From an uncultured Clostridia bacterium (GTDB lineage Bacteria > Bacillota > Clostridia > TANB77 > CAG-508), in NCBI GenBank assembly GCA_949948835.1, contig CATLHF010000006.1, positions 1-64,000 on the forward strand: a stretch of DNA of 64,000 nucleotides. Reading direction: 5' to 3'. How positions within the stretch are numbered: the first letter of the stretch is position 1; the number at the start of each line of letters is the position of its first letter. Positions 44,501 to 54,181 of this stretch are shown in pieces. Below the pieces are notes generated by a model. It ran no database searches and was not told the origin of the DNA. It worked only from the letters and a program-made list of their open reading frames with translations. Both the position numbers and the translations under genes were made by a program.

Positions 44501-47500
44501 TTAAATTTCTTTTATTGTTTTTAAAAATTCTTTTACTTTTTTAATTATCATACTATCACTATTTTCTGGAACTTTGTATGTAATATATGGTTCTTTTCCT
44601 GGTGAAAAGCGAATCTCATTACGGTATTTTTTGATTAAGGTATCAATCACTTCCATTTTAAAATTACTTGCATCAAAATGAAATACAATATTTTCTTTTC
44701 TTTGAGCAATTTTTGTTACAAAAGTTTCTTTGCATAATTCTTTAATTCTTGCAATTTCTAGTAGGTTATTTACCTCTTCTGGCATTGGTCCAAAACGGTC
44801 AATCATTTCATCTGTTACATTTTCAATGTCTTGTTCTGTTCTTGCAAGTGCAATATCTTGATAAATTTCAATCTTCTGGCTACTGTTTTCAATGTATTCA
44901 TCTGGAATGTAACTAGAAATATCTAAATCAATTTGTACATCGACTTCTTCTTTTGTTTCTACTCCTTGAATTTCTTTTATAACTTCATCTAATAATTTAC
45001 AATACGTATCATAACCCACTTGGTCCATATGTCCATGTTGGATTTCCCCTAGTAAACTTCCTGCTCCACGAATTTCCAAATCTCGCATTGCAATTTTAAA
45101 ACCAGAACCAAATTCCGTAAATTCCTTAATTGCTTTTAAACGTTTATCCGCAACTTCTGATAGTAGTTTATCTGGTTTATATGTAATGTAGGCATAACTT
45201 TGAATATTACTTCTTCCTACTCTTCCACGGATTTGATATAACTGTGCAAGTCCCAGCCTATCTGCATTTTCTACAATAATGGTATTGGCATTTGGTATAT
45301 CAATTCCAGATTCCAAAATAGTAGTACATACTAAAATATTTACTTTTTGATTGATAAAATCCATCATAATATCTTCTAATTCAGACCCTGTCATTTTTCC
45401 ATGAGCAAATGCGACCTTTGCTTCCGGTACTAAATTTGATATTTGTCTTGCTTTTTGCTCTATGTTTTCTACATTATTAAATAAGTAAAAAACTTGCCCT
45501 TCTCTTTCTAATTCTTTGGTAATTGCTTCTTTTACTACCTCTTCATCATATTCTAATACATATGTTTGTACAGGTCTTCTATCTTGTGGTGGTTCATAAA
45601 TAACAGACATATCCCTTACTCCTACAATTGACATATGTAGGGTTCTTGGAATTGGAGTTGCTGTCATGGTTAATACATCTACATTCGTTTTTAATTCTTT
45701 TATTTTTTCTTTATCTTTTACTCCAAAACGATGCTCCTCGTCAATAATTAACAATCCTAAATCTTTAAACTCCACATCTTTACTTAAGATCCTATGAGTA
45801 CCAATGACAACATCAACTTCCCCTAGCTTTAGCTTTTTAATTATTTCTTCTTGTTCTTTTTTGGTACGAAAACGATTTAACAATTCTACTCGAATGGCAA
45901 ATGCTTCCATACGTTGTTTAAAACTTTCATATTGTTGATTTGCAAGCACGGTTGTTGGAACTAAATAAGCAACTTGTTTTTGATCCATACAAGCTTTAAA
46001 AGCAGCTCTAATTGCAACTTCTGTTTTTCCATAACCAACATCTCCACAAAGAAGTCTATCCATTGGTTTCTCTTGTTCCATATCTTTTTTCACTTCTTCA
46101 ATGCAACGTAGTTGGTCATCTGTCTCTACATATGGGAAACTCTCTTCAAATTGTGTCTGCCAAGGAGTGTCTTTACTAAAAGAAAATCCTTTTGCTTTCT
46201 GACGTTTTGCGTATAATTCAATTAAGTTCCTTGCTACTTCCCTTAAATTATTTTTTACTTTTGCTTTTGTATTTGTCCACTCTTTACTTCCTAATCGGTT
46301 TAATTTAAGGTCATTTTCGCCTGCTCCAATATATTTTCGAATACTATCTAATTGATTGGTTGGAATATATAAAACATCAGCATCTCGATATTTAATTTTG
46401 ATATAATCCTTGGTAACACTATCTGCTTTTATCGTATTAACCCCAATAAATTGTCCAATTCCGTGCGTTTTATGAACAACATAGTCCCCTTGTTTTAAAT
46501 CAGCAAATACTACTTTTTCTCCTTCAGAGAATGCAGTATGTATTTTTCTCTTTCTTTTGGTATCACGATTTAATAATTCTTTACTACTAATTACCATTAA
46601 TCCCATATCGTAATCTTCAAATCCTGCTTCCAAAGTGCCTTTTGTTACGATTACGACTCGTTTCGGTAATTCTCCATTTATGTTTTCTATATATTTATGT
46701 GGTATCTCTTTTTCTAGTAATAGTAAAGATAATTTCCTGCTTGTTTCTTCACTTCCACCTAATACAATTACTGTTTTTTCTTCATTAATCGCTTTTAGAA
46801 TATCTTCTAAAAATACTTCCATACTACTTTTATAATAATTGATTTCTCTTGTTCTAAAATGGATTTCGTTGTGCTTTGCTTCTCCAATTTCTTCATCTGT
46901 TATTGCAATATCTTGTTTTTCTAAATATACTTTTTTTCTTTTTTTAATTTTATCAAAAACGGTTTCATATCCTGTTATATTTAAAATTACATCTGGTATC
47001 TTTTTTTCTTTTTCTACTAACATGTTTTGAATATTTTGGTTGTCAATGATAATATTGTTCGCTCTTGCTTTTATTTTGGTTATTTCATCGATAAAAATAA
47101 GATAATCTTCTTTGATATAATCAAAGAAACTTCCTGTTTTGCTATAAAAATTGTTAAAATACTTATCCACCTTACTAATATAACTACCATTGGTAATTTG
47201 TTCGATATCTTGCTTAACTTGTTCATTTTCTTCTCCATAGTTTGCTTTCATATCTTGTACCACTTCTTCTATGGTTTTTTCTAATACAAATTCATGAGCA
47301 GGATAAATTGTAATTTCTTTACACATTTCGGTAGAACGTTGGCTTGAAATATTAAAATAACGAATAGAGTCTACTTCATCTCCCCAAAATTCTATACGAA
47401 TTCCCTTTTTCTCGTTTAGGGCAATATCTAGTATTCCACCTCGTATACTAAACTGTCCTCTTCCTTCTATTAAATCACATCTTACATAGCCTAAATGGAC

Positions 47501-47965
47501 CAAATCTTGTTTTATTTGGTCTAATGAATAGGATTTTCCTACTTTAAATTCTAATACATGCTCATATAATATATCTTTTGGTACCATACTTTGCATAAGA
47601 GCTTCTATGGTAGTAACTACAATATCAACTTTACCTCGTATAATTTTATTTAAACTTTCAATTCTTTCATATGGCAAGTCTTTACTTTCTGCAACATAAT
47701 CATAGGTTACAATTTCCTTTTTCGGAATAAATACTACCTGATTCGTAAAAAATTCTAAATTCTTTACCAAATTTCTTGCTTGTATTTCATTGTAAGTAAT
47801 GATACATATTTTGGCATTATTATATTCTTTTGTGCCATAAGCAAAATATGTTTTCATAACGTCTGTAAGCCCAGTTAGCATAACTGGACTTTTTGTTTTT
47901 TCCAAATCTTCTATGTAGCTATTAAATTTTTTCGAATTTAATAGCATTTTCATAAGACCATTCAT
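44501..47965 (-). CDS. mfd: Transcription-repair coupling factor Mfd
   Basis: A 1,154-residue DNA translocase that removes stalled RNA polymerase and recruits UvrA. N-terminal UvrB-like damage-recognition part (RGGILDIALNEKKGIRIEFW), RNA-polymerase-interaction domain (LKQGDYVVHKTHGIGQFIGV) near residue 490, RecG-type helicase with Walker A CGDVGYGKTEVAIRA and DEEH in LIIDEEHRFGVKD, QxxGRxGR region LYQIRGRVGRS, and a C-terminal TRCF domain. Full length and intact despite its size: no in-frame CGG in 1,154 codons, which is the internal control for the recoding pattern. Confidence 0.97.
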   Translation of the reverse strand: MNGLMKMLLNSKKFNSYIEDLEKTKSPVMLTGLTDVMKTYFAYGTKEYNNAKICIITYNEIQARNLVKNLEFFTNQVVFIPKKEIVTYDYVAESKDLPYERIESLNKIIRGKVDIVVTTIEALMQSMVPKDILYEHVLEFKVGKSYSLDQIKQDLVHLGYVRCDLIEGRGQFSIRGGILDIALNEKKGIRIEFWGDEVDSIRYFNISSQRSTEMCKEITIYPAHEFVLEKTIEEVVQDMKANYGEENEQVKQDIEQITNGSYISKVDKYFNNFYSKTGSFFDYIKEDYLIFIDEITKIKARANNIIIDNQNIQNMLVEKEKKIPDVILNITGYETVFDKIKKRKKVYLEKQDIAITDEEIGEAKHNEIHFRTREINYYKSSMEVFLEDILKAINEEKTVIVLGGSEETSRKLSLLLLEKEIPHKYIENINGELPKRVVIVTKGTLEAGFEDYDMGLMVISSKELLNRDTKRKRKIHTAFSEGEKVVFADLKQGDYVVHKTHGIGQFIGVNTIKADSVTKDYIKIKYRDADVLYIPTNQLDSIRKYIGAGENDLKLNRLGSKEWTNTKAKVKNNLREVARNLIELYAKRQKAKGFSFSKDTPWQTQFEESFPYVETDDQLRCIEEVKKDMEQEKPMDRLLCGDVGYGKTEVAIRAAFKACMDQKQVAYLVPTTVLANQQYESFKQRMEAFAIRVELLNRFRTKKEQEEIIKKLKLGEVDVVIGTHRILSKDVEFKDLGLLIIDEEHRFGVKDKEKIKELKTNVDVLTMTATPIPRTLHMSIVGVRDMSVIYEPPQDRRPVQTYVLEYDEEVVKEAITKELEREGQVFYLFNNVENIEQKARQISNLVPEAKVAFAHGKMTGSELEDIMMDFINQKVNILVCTTILESGIDIPNANTIIVENADRLGLAQLYQIRGRVGRSNIQSYAYITYKPDKLLSEVADKRLKAIKEFTEFGSGFKIAMRDLEIRGAGSLLGEIQHGHMDQVGYDTYCKLLDEVIKEIQGVETKEEVDVQIDLDISSYIPDEYIENSSQKIEIYQDIALARTEQDIENVTDEMIDRFGPMPEEVNNLLEIARIKELCKETFVTKIAQRKENIVFHFDASNFKMEVIDTLIKKYRNEIRFSPGKEPYITYKVPENSDSMIIKKVKEFLKTIKEI

Positions 47966-48060
47966 TTTGTCTTTTTTCTCCTTTTGATTTTGTCTATCTT
48001 ATTATACACTATTTTCTTATAATTTTGAATACCTTACCTTATATTTTTTCTTTCTTTCAT

Positions 48061-48089
48061 TTGACATTTTTCGTGTTTTATCATATCAT
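48061..48089 (+). promoter_or_regulatory. Promoter of mscL
   Basis: TTGACA, 17-bp spacer, TATCAT, shortly upstream of the mscL ribosome site AAAAGGAG. Confidence 0.8.
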
Positions 48090-48122
48090 AAAATAGAAAT
48101 ATGATAAAAGGAGATTAAAACT

Positions 48123-48626
48123 ATGTGGAAAGAATTTAAAGAATTTGCAACTAAAGGAAATGTTGTAGATTTAGCAATTGGTGTTATTATTGGTGGCGGT
48201 TTTCAAAAGATTGTAAACTCTTTAGTAAATGACCTTATTATGCCATTTATTTCTATCTTTACAGGAAAAATTGATTTTAATGATATGATGGTGACCATTG
48301 GTGATACTTCTATTAAATATGGTTCTTTTATTACTAATGTGATTAACTTTTTAATCATTGCTTTTTCTGTTTTTCTTATGGTACGTTATATAAATAAATT
48401 AAACAAAACTTTAGAAGAAAAAGCAAAAGGAATCAATCAAAAATTAGAGAAAAAAAATAAATTCTTTAAAAAGAAAAAGAAAGAAGAAGAATCAGTAGCA
48501 CCTGCTCCTACTACAAAAATATGCCCTTTCTGTTTATCTGAGATTAATATTAAAGCAACAAGATGTCCTCATTGTACATCTCAATTAGAAGAAATGGTTG
48601 GAGAACAATTAGAAATTAAGGAATAA
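48123..48626 (+). CDS. mscL: Large-conductance mechanosensitive channel with zinc-ribbon tail
   Basis: Homopentameric osmotic safety valve. The N-terminal [20 protein letters not shown] and [20 protein letters not shown] are the classic TM1 and gate residues; TM2 is [20 protein letters not shown]. Beyond the usual 130-140 residues there is a basic coiled tail and a C-terminal zinc ribbon (CPFC ... CPHC at about residues 139-156), giving 167 residues. Such a tail is seen in some Firmicutes; whether it binds a partner is unknown. Confidence 0.95.
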   Translation: MWKEFKEFATKGNVVDLAIGVIIGGGFQKIVNSLVNDLIMPFISIFTGKIDFNDMMVTIGDTSIKYGSFITNVINFLIIAFSVFLMVRYINKLNKTLEEKAKGINQKLEKKNKFFKKKKKEEESVAPAPTTKICPFCLSEINIKATRCPHCTSQLEEMVGEQLEIKE

Positions 48627-48645
48627 TTTTTAAGGAAGATAAAAT

Positions 48646-49224
48646 ATGAATAAAGAAATCGAATTAAAATTTGAAGTTGTTGATTTTCCTGTTTTAAATT
48701 CAACGGATTTCATTGAGATATATAAAATCTTACAATACTATATTTATAAAGATTCATTTTCTGCTATTCGAAAAAGAAGTATTTTAAATGTAAAAAGCAA
48801 GGAACAAAAATATATCTATACTGTAAAAACTAAAGGTGATTTAACAACTGATACTTCTATTTATGAAATTGAAACCGAAATAACAAAAGAGCAATATGAT
48901 GGTATTAAAGATAACTTACATCATTTGGTTGAAAAGTATCGAATTAACATTCCAATTGATAATGGATTAATTGCAGAATTAGATATTTACTACGGTACCT
49001 TGGATGGACTTCTTACTGTAGAAGTCGAGTTTCCTAATGAAAGTAACATGGCTGATTTTATTAAACCTAATTGGTTTGGAAATGAGTTAAGTAAAAAACA
49101 ATTTTCAAATGCCAAATTGTCTAAAATGAGTAGAGATGAATTTCTAACTTTATTAGATGAAAAACAATTAGAAAATAATATGAATATTAGACAATTCCTT
49201 GAAAAATCAATATTAAACCTTTGA
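48646..49224 (+). CDS. CYTH-domain protein (triphosphate tunnel enzyme family)
   Basis: A 192-residue protein with the CYTH signature near the N-terminus (KEIELKFEV: ExExK) and alternating basic/acidic strands (RKRSILNV, YTVKTKG, YEIETEI, VEVEFPNES). CYTH proteins hydrolyse inorganic triphosphate, thiamine triphosphate or form cAMP; which applies is not clear. Follows mscL by 19 bp and is probably co-transcribed. Ends near the 49236 palindrome. Confidence 0.85.
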   Translation: MNKEIELKFEVVDFPVLNSTDFIEIYKILQYYIYKDSFSAIRKRSILNVKSKEQKYIYTVKTKGDLTTDTSIYEIETEITKEQYDGIKDNLHHLVEKYRINIPIDNGLIAELDIYYGTLDGLLTVEVEFPNESNMADFIKPNWFGNELSKKQFSNAKLSKMSRDEFLTLLDEKQLENNMNIRQFLEKSILNL

Positions 49225-49235
49225 TTTAACAAATT

Positions 49236-49256
49236 GGGTCGCATATTATGCGACCC
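49236..49256. repeat. Palindrome GGGTCGCAT-ATT-ATGCGACCC
   Basis: Same element as at 42419-42439, with one base different in the centre. Downstream of the CYTH gene. Confidence 0.7.
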
Positions 49257-49308
49257 CTATCATTAAAAATTCAAATTTCTTATAAGATTTATGTTTTGAT
49301 TGTGTAAT

Positions 49309-49696
49309 TTATTTTTCAATTCCAAAAATACAATTTTCATATAAGAATTGTTCTATTTTCGTTGTATCATTTGTATTATAGAATTCTGTTAATAATGTAT
49401 TAAATTCATTTAAATATGTATCTTTAATAGTTAATACACCACTTCCATTACTAATTAGTATTTTGTTTGCTAAAATAATACTGGTGCGTTTATTTCTGGG
49501 CATCTCTTAAATTTAAAATACAATTAATATCCTCTAAGATTACCTTTGGTACATTTACTCCTTGTAAAATTTCCTGTATTTGAGAAAATGTAACATTACA
49601 ACCTTCCATTTTTGCATTACTATATATATTGTCAACAATTAATTTTTTAGCCAAAAACGTATTCTCTTCTAAAGTTAAATCATATTTATCGTTCAT
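49309..49696 (-). pseudogene. Fic-family gene with large internal deletion
   Basis: The 5' part encodes MNDKYDLTLEENTFLAKKLI and MEGCNVTFSQIQEILQGVNV, the family's N-terminal part, ending NLRDAQK with a stop. The 3' part resumes in another frame as RNKRTSIILANKILISNGSG and ends ENCIFGIEK. The central portion carrying the catalytic HxFx(D/E)GN segment is missing at about 49490-49503. This is a deletion, not a CGG event. No active AMP-transfer enzyme could be made. Confidence 0.82.
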
Positions 49697-49753
49697 TTTT
49701 TATCTCTCCTAGAAAAATTGTATCAAATTCTTAATATTTTGTCACTATAGTAC

Positions 49754-49782
49754 TTGCATATTTTATCTTTTTATGATAGAAT
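49754..49782 (+). promoter_or_regulatory. Promoter of rpsT
   Basis: TTGCAT, 17-bp spacer, TAGAAT, upstream of rpsT. Confidence 0.8.
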
Positions 49783-49829
49783 ACTATGCGTTATAGTTTA
49801 ATTCACATTTTAAGGAGGTGCAAACATAG

Positions 49830-50096
49830 ATGCCAAACATTAAATCAGCAATAAAAAGAGTAAGTGTTATCGAAAAGAAAACATTAAGAAATAATATGAT
49901 TAAATCAGGTTATAGAACTGCTGTTAGAAAATTTGAAGAAGCTGTTGAAGCAAAAGACGTTAAAAACGCTGAAAGCTTATTTGTAGAAGCTACTAAAAAA
50001 ATCGATATGGCTTGTACAAAAGGTGTTATCGTAAAAAATACAGCTGCTAGAAAAAAATCTAGATTAGCAAAAAAATTAAATGCTGTAAAAGCATAG
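49830..50096 (+). CDS. rpsT: 30S ribosomal protein S20
   Basis: Small, basic, helical ribosomal protein of 88 residues that binds 16S rRNA early in assembly. [20 protein letters not shown], an acidic-helical middle and the end [14 protein letters not shown] are typical. A strong TAAGGAGG site lies before the ATG. Monocistronic, with a strong terminator at 50127-50159. Confidence 0.97.
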   Translation: MPNIKSAIKRVSVIEKKTLRNNMIKSGYRTAVRKFEEAVEAKDVKNAESLFVEATKKIDMACTKGVIVKNTAARKKSRLAKKLNAVKA

Positions 50097-50126
50097 GATT
50101 TTAAAAAATTATGCATAGTTTTTTAA

Positions 50127-50159
50127 AAAAATCTTCCACATACGTGGAAGATTTTTTGT
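50127..50159 (+). terminator. Terminator of rpsT
   Basis: Stem AAAAAATCTTCCAC / GTGGAAGATTTTTT with 4-base loop and T-run. Confidence 0.95.
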
Positions 50160-50171
50160 TATATTTCTAAC

Positions 50172-50230
50172 TATGGCCCCTTTACTTAAGGGAGCTGTCA
50201 CCGTAGATGACTGAGGGTTCTTCCATGAAT
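50172..50230. repeat. Dispersed repeat-like element (AAGGGAGCTGTCACC ... GACTGAGGG)
   Basis: The segment TGGCCCCTTT ... AAGGGAGCTGTCACC, short loop, GACTGAGGG resembles a short palindromic repeat that I recall from many gut Clostridia genomes, based on memory and not a search. It is GC-richer than its surroundings and non-coding. Confidence 0.5.
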
Positions 50231-50301
50231 TACCTTTGATTTTGGTACTTTTCTATGTTACCATTGTATTATAAGTGTATTTAATTTAGGAGGAAACAAT
50301 C

Positions 50302-50550
50302 ATGATAAAAGTATTAAAAGATAAACTAAATTCTATGGAGGAAAAAGTAAAAAAGATTATGAACGCCGGCTTTCTTTTTTCCTTTATCGTATGCATGATT
50401 AGTATGGGCTTACTAATTGCTTACGATCTAAATGCTAATTTAGACCTATATTACATTGGTCTATCCGTATTTCGCTTAAGCCTATTTTTTGCCGTTGAAT
50501 TCGTCATTTGTGCTTTTGCAATTGATACGATTAAGAAGCAAATGTGCTAG
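50302..50550 (+). CDS. Small two-segment membrane protein
   Basis: An 82-residue protein with a helical charged N-terminus (MIKVLKDKLNSMEEKVKKI), then two membrane segments (FLFSFIVCMISMGLLIAYDL and SLFFAVEFVICAFAIDTI). No family recognised. The ribosome site AGGAGGAAACA is strong. It looks like an accessory membrane protein of unknown role and ends at a strong terminator. Confidence 0.75.
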   Translation: MIKVLKDKLNSMEEKVKKIMNAGFLFSFIVCMISMGLLIAYDLNANLDLYYIGLSVFRLSLFFAVEFVICAFAIDTIKKQMC

Positions 50551-50565
50551 AATATTGTTTTAGCA

Positions 50566-50598
50566 AAACCACCACCAGCATTATACTGGTGGTGGTTT
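50566..50598 (+). terminator. Terminator after the small membrane protein
   Basis: Stem AAACCACCACCAG / CTGGTGGTGGTTT with T-rich tail. Also faces the Fic relic on the opposite strand. Confidence 0.9.
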
Positions 50599-50609
50599 TA
50601 TTATACTTT

Positions 50610-50819
50610 TTAATAAGTAATTCCACTAATATATTTATCATAAATAAATTCTTTCAGATTTTCTAAGTTATTCGTTTCATAATACTTAATAAGTTCTTCT
50701 CCAAATTGTATATCTTCCTCAACTGGAACACTTATAACTCCCTTTCCATTTTGAATCATCATTTTATTCGCAGACAGCATTGCTGTTCTTTTATTTCCAT
50801 CTTCAAAATCCCTTCTTTT
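50610..50819 (-). pseudogene. C-terminal remnant of a Fic-family protein next to gatB
   Basis: The minus-strand frame ending at the TAA at 50610 encodes FEDGNKRTAMLSANKMMIQN and GKGVISVPVEEDIQFG, and ends EFIYDKYISGITY. FEDGNKRT resembles the end of the Fic catalytic motif, so this is the terminal third of a Fic gene whose start is lost against the gatB stop codon. There is no start codon or ribosome site of its own. It is the third Fic relic in the window. Confidence 0.8.
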
Positions 50820-52265
50820 TTACATCTTATTTATTTCTTCAACAAACATCTTGTTTAACATTTGTGGATTTGCTTTTCCTTTTGTTTCTTTCATGGCTTG
50901 CCCTACTAAGAAACCAATTGCTTTTTCTTTTCCTGCTTTATAATCTGCAACTGACTGTGGATTTGCTTGTAGTATTTGAAGGACAACTTCTTTAATAGCT
51001 CCTTCATCTGAAATTTGAATCCATCCTTTTTCTTCGATGATTTTGCTTGGTGATGTTGGATTTTCAAATAGTTCTTCTACTACTTTTTTAGCAATCGCAC
51101 TACTAATGGTTCCTTTTTCAATTAGAGCAATTACTTCAGCCAAATGTTCCGCAGTAAATGGAATCTGGTTTGGTTCTAGCTCTTTTTCATTTAAGATTCT
51201 TGATATGTCTGATAAAATCCAGTTACAACTAGCTTTTGCATTTCCACATATTGTGGTTGTTTGTTCAAAAAGGTTTGAAAGATATTTTGATGCTGTTAAT
51301 AAATTTGCATCACGTTCTGTTAGGTTATATTCTTCCATATATCTTTCTCTTCTAGATTCTGGTAACTCTGGTAGAGTTTTTCGAATATCTTCTATATATT
51401 CATCAGATAAACGAATGGCAACTAAATCTGGGTCTGGAAAATAACGATAATCTTGTGCATCTTCTTTATCTCTCATAGAAAATGTTCTTCCTGATACATC
51501 ATCCCATCTTAAGGTTTCTTGTTCTACTACTCCTCCATCTTCAATTAAATCAATTTGACGGTCAATTTCGTATTCAATTCCTCTTACAATGGATCTAAAT
51601 GAGTTCATGTTTTTCATTTCAGTACGAGTACCAAGTTTTGTTTCTCCTTTTTTACGAACTGAAACATTAACATCGGCACGAAGAGATCCTTCTTGCATTT
51701 TACAATCTGATACTTCAATATATTCTAGAATTGATTTTAATTTCCTTAAATAATTTTCAGCCTCAGCGCTTGAACGAATATCTGGCTCAGATACAATTTC
51801 AATTAGCGGAACACCTGCACGGTTTAAATCAACTAAAGACCCTCCACCAAATTCATCGTGGTTCAATTTACCAGCATCTTCTTCAATGTGAATTCTGGTA
51901 ATACGTATAACTGTTTTTTCACCTTTTTCGTTTTCAATTTCGATACTACCTTTTTTACAAAGTGGTCTATCAAATTGTGAAATTTGATAAGCTTTTGGTA
52001 AATCTGGGTAGAAATAATTTTTACGGTCATTTTTACTATTTTGTTCAATTTCGCAATTTGTTGCAAGACCTGCACGTACTGCATATTCTACAACTTTTTC
52101 ATTTAATACTGGTAACGTTCCAGGTAATGCCATACAAATTGGGCAACAATGTGTGTTTGGCTCTCCACCAAACTCAGTAGGACAAGAACAAAATATCTTC
52201 GTTTTTGTTGAAAGCTCTGCATGTACTTCTAGTCCTATTACAACTTCATAATCTTCTCTTGACAT
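50820..52265 (-). CDS. gatB: Asp/Glu-tRNA amidotransferase subunit B
   Basis: GatB subunit of GatCAB, which converts misacylated Glu-tRNA-Gln and Asp-tRNA-Asn to the correct amide. 481 residues. Diagnostic: VIGLEVHAELSTKTKIFCSC, with the zinc-binding Cys residues in CSCPTEFGGEPNTHCCPICM, then KNYFYPDLPKAYQISQFDRP. A C-terminal YqeY-like helical domain ends GKANPQMLNKMFVE. Third gene of gatC-gatA-gatB. No in-frame CGG. Confidence 0.97.
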   Translation of the reverse strand: MSREDYEVVIGLEVHAELSTKTKIFCSCPTEFGGEPNTHCCPICMALPGTLPVLNEKVVEYAVRAGLATNCEIEQNSKNDRKNYFYPDLPKAYQISQFDRPLCKKGSIEIENEKGEKTVIRITRIHIEEDAGKLNHDEFGGGSLVDLNRAGVPLIEIVSEPDIRSSAEAENYLRKLKSILEYIEVSDCKMQEGSLRADVNVSVRKKGETKLGTRTEMKNMNSFRSIVRGIEYEIDRQIDLIEDGGVVEQETLRWDDVSGRTFSMRDKEDAQDYRYFPDPDLVAIRLSDEYIEDIRKTLPELPESRRERYMEEYNLTERDANLLTASKYLSNLFEQTTTICGNAKASCNWILSDISRILNEKELEPNQIPFTAEHLAEVIALIEKGTISSAIAKKVVEELFENPTSPSKIIEEKGWIQISDEGAIKEVVLQILQANPQSVADYKAGKEKAIGFLVGQAMKETKGKANPQMLNKMFVEEINKM

Positions 52266-52279
52266 ATTTTATTCCCTCC

Positions 52280-53728
52280 TTAATTTTTAAACTCTGGTTT
52301 ATTTTTTCTAAAATCCGTATTTTGCTCATATGTATAAGCTGCATTTAAAATTGTACTTTCAGCAAAAGGTTTTCCAATTAATTGGAACCCAATTGGCATT
52401 CCTTCGGAATTTAGTCCACATGGAACACTAATTCCTGGAAGTCCTGCAATATTAACAGGAACTGTACAAAGGTCTGCTAAATACATTTCTAATGGGTCAT
52501 TAATTTTTGAGCCAATATCAAATGCAACATTAGATGCTGTTGGTGTTAAAATGACATCATATTTTGCAAAGTTTTTAGCATATTCGTTTTTAACAAGTGT
52601 ACGAACTTGTTGTGCTTTTTTATAATATGCATCATAGTATCCAGAAGAAAGTACATAGGTACCTAATATAATTCTTCTTTTTACTTCTGCTCCAAATCCT
52701 TCACTTCTCGAATTACGATAGATATCCTTTAAATTTTCATAATTTTTTGTTCTATATCCATAACGAATTCCATCAAATCTTCCTAAGTTTGAACTTGCTT
52801 CTGCACAAGCAATAATGTAATAAGTTGCAAGCGCATAATCTGCAACATCTAAAGAACATTCTTCTACCGTTGCTCCTAATTGTCTATATTTTTCAATTAC
52901 TTTTTCAATTGCTTCTTTTACTTCGGTATTTATTCCATCTCCAAAATATTCTTTTGGAACTCCTATTTTTAATCCTTTTACATCATTTTTTAGAGCTTTT
53001 GTATAATCTTCTTTTTCTCTATCTGCTGATGTAGAATCTTTTTCATCATGCCCTGCAATTACATTTAGTAAAAGTGCAGAATCCTTTACATCTTTGGTTA
53101 ATGTTCCTATTTGGTCTAATGATGAAGCAAATGCTACAAGACCAAAACGAGAAACTAGACCATAGGTTGGTTTTAATCCTACAATTCCACAAAAAGAAGC
53201 AGGTTGACGAATACTTCCTCCTGTATCAGAACCTAATGCCCAAGGAACCATTCCTGCTGCAACAGCAGCTGCTGACCCTCCTGAAGAGCCTCCTGGTACT
53301 TTATTTAAATTCCATGGATTTTTTGTTTTCTTAAAGTAAGAATGTTCTGTTGAACCTCCCATGGCAAATTCATCCATGTTTAATTTTCCAAAAGAAACCA
53401 TTCCCGCTTCATTAATTTTTTCCATTACGGTTGCATCATATGGTGCAACAAAGTTTTCTAACATTTTAGATGCACAAGTAGTTTTTACTCCTTTTGTACA
53501 AATATTATCTTTAATTCCTATTGGAATTCCTGCTAATTTTGATGGATTATTTGCTTTTTGTTTAATCTCCTCTTTTGCTTCTTGTTCTGTAATCGTAACA
53601 AAAGCTTGTACATCTTTTTCTTTTTCATTAATTCTATTTTGGTAAGAAGCTAGAATTTCTTCTTTTGTTATCTCTTTTTTATCTAACTTCTCTAATAATT
53701 CATGTACTGTTAATTCATAAATTTCCAT
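52280..53728 (-). CDS. gatA: Asp/Glu-tRNA amidotransferase subunit A
   Basis: Amidase subunit of GatCAB that releases ammonia from glutamine. 482 residues. The catalytic Ser-cis-Ser-Lys triad lies in PIGIKDN (Lys), [16 protein letters not shown] and [16 protein letters not shown]. Operon position between gatC and gatB, with 14 bp to gatB. No in-frame CGG. Confidence 0.97.
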   Translation of the reverse strand: MEIYELTVHELLEKLDKKEITKEEILASYQNRINEKEKDVQAFVTITEQEAKEEIKQKANNPSKLAGIPIGIKDNICTKGVKTTCASKMLENFVAPYDATVMEKINEAGMVSFGKLNMDEFAMGGSTEHSYFKKTKNPWNLNKVPGGSSGGSAAAVAAGMVPWALGSDTGGSIRQPASFCGIVGLKPTYGLVSRFGLVAFASSLDQIGTLTKDVKDSALLLNVIAGHDEKDSTSADREKEDYTKALKNDVKGLKIGVPKEYFGDGINTEVKEAIEKVIEKYRQLGATVEECSLDVADYALATYYIIACAEASSNLGRFDGIRYGYRTKNYENLKDIYRNSRSEGFGAEVKRRIILGTYVLSSGYYDAYYKKAQQVRTLVKNEYAKNFAKYDVILTPTASNVAFDIGSKINDPLEMYLADLCTVPVNIAGLPGISVPCGLNSEGMPIGFQLIGKPFAESTILNAAYTYEQNTDFRKNKPEFKN

Positions 53729-53801
53729 TAACGTTCCTCCTTGTATTTTTATTGCATTTAATTAATGTATAAACGGTTTGATGATGGCATCGCACTCTAC
53801 A

Positions 53802-54089
53802 TTAGTTGATTACTTTTGGAATTTTGAACATTCCTTCTTGTGCTTCTGGTGCATTTTGTAATAATTCATCTCTATTTAGACTTTCTATAATTTCATCTTT
53901 TCGAAATACGTTATATGCTTCATTTACGCCAATTGTTTCCTCTAGTCCATCAATTGGTGCTTTATTTACAATGTTTGCAAAATTTAAAATCTCTTCTAAG
54001 TGTCCCATGTAAGTATCCACTTCTTCTTCTTTTAAGTTTAAATTTGCTAATTTTGCAATGTGTAAAATTTCTTCTTTACTTACTTGCAT
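53802..54089 (-). CDS. gatC: Asp/Glu-tRNA amidotransferase subunit C
   Basis: Small stabilising subunit (95 residues) that wraps around GatA. MQVSKEEILHIAKLANLNLK, EEEVDTYMGHLEEILNF and EAQEGMFKIPKVI are typical. First gene of the operon, followed by gatA after 73 bp. Confidence 0.95.
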   Translation of the reverse strand: MQVSKEEILHIAKLANLNLKEEEVDTYMGHLEEILNFANIVNKAPIDGLEETIGVNEAYNVFRKDEIIESLNRDELLQNAPEAQEGMFKIPKVIN

Positions 54090-54141
54090 AATATCATCTC
54101 CTACCTTTATATTGTTTCATATTATATAATTTTTTAAGCAA

Positions 54142-54168
54142 AAAAACAAGCAATTTTGCTTGTTTTTT
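54142..54168. terminator. Bidirectional terminator between cyclophilin and gatC
   Basis: Stem ACAAGCAA / TTGCTTGT flanked by runs of A and T on both sides, right downstream of the cyclophilin gene stop. Confidence 0.85.
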
Positions 54169-54181
54169 CCATTTATTTTGT

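Noticed and set aside
44501..47965. Several plus-strand ORFs of 60-90 codons inside mfd and other minus-strand genes
   Set aside because: They are shadows of the real genes, with no ribosome sites and no recognisable protein features.
49490..49503. Fic break at 49490 as another CGG recoding site
   Set aside because: There is no CGG there, and the central Fic domain is absent from both parts, so it is a deletion.
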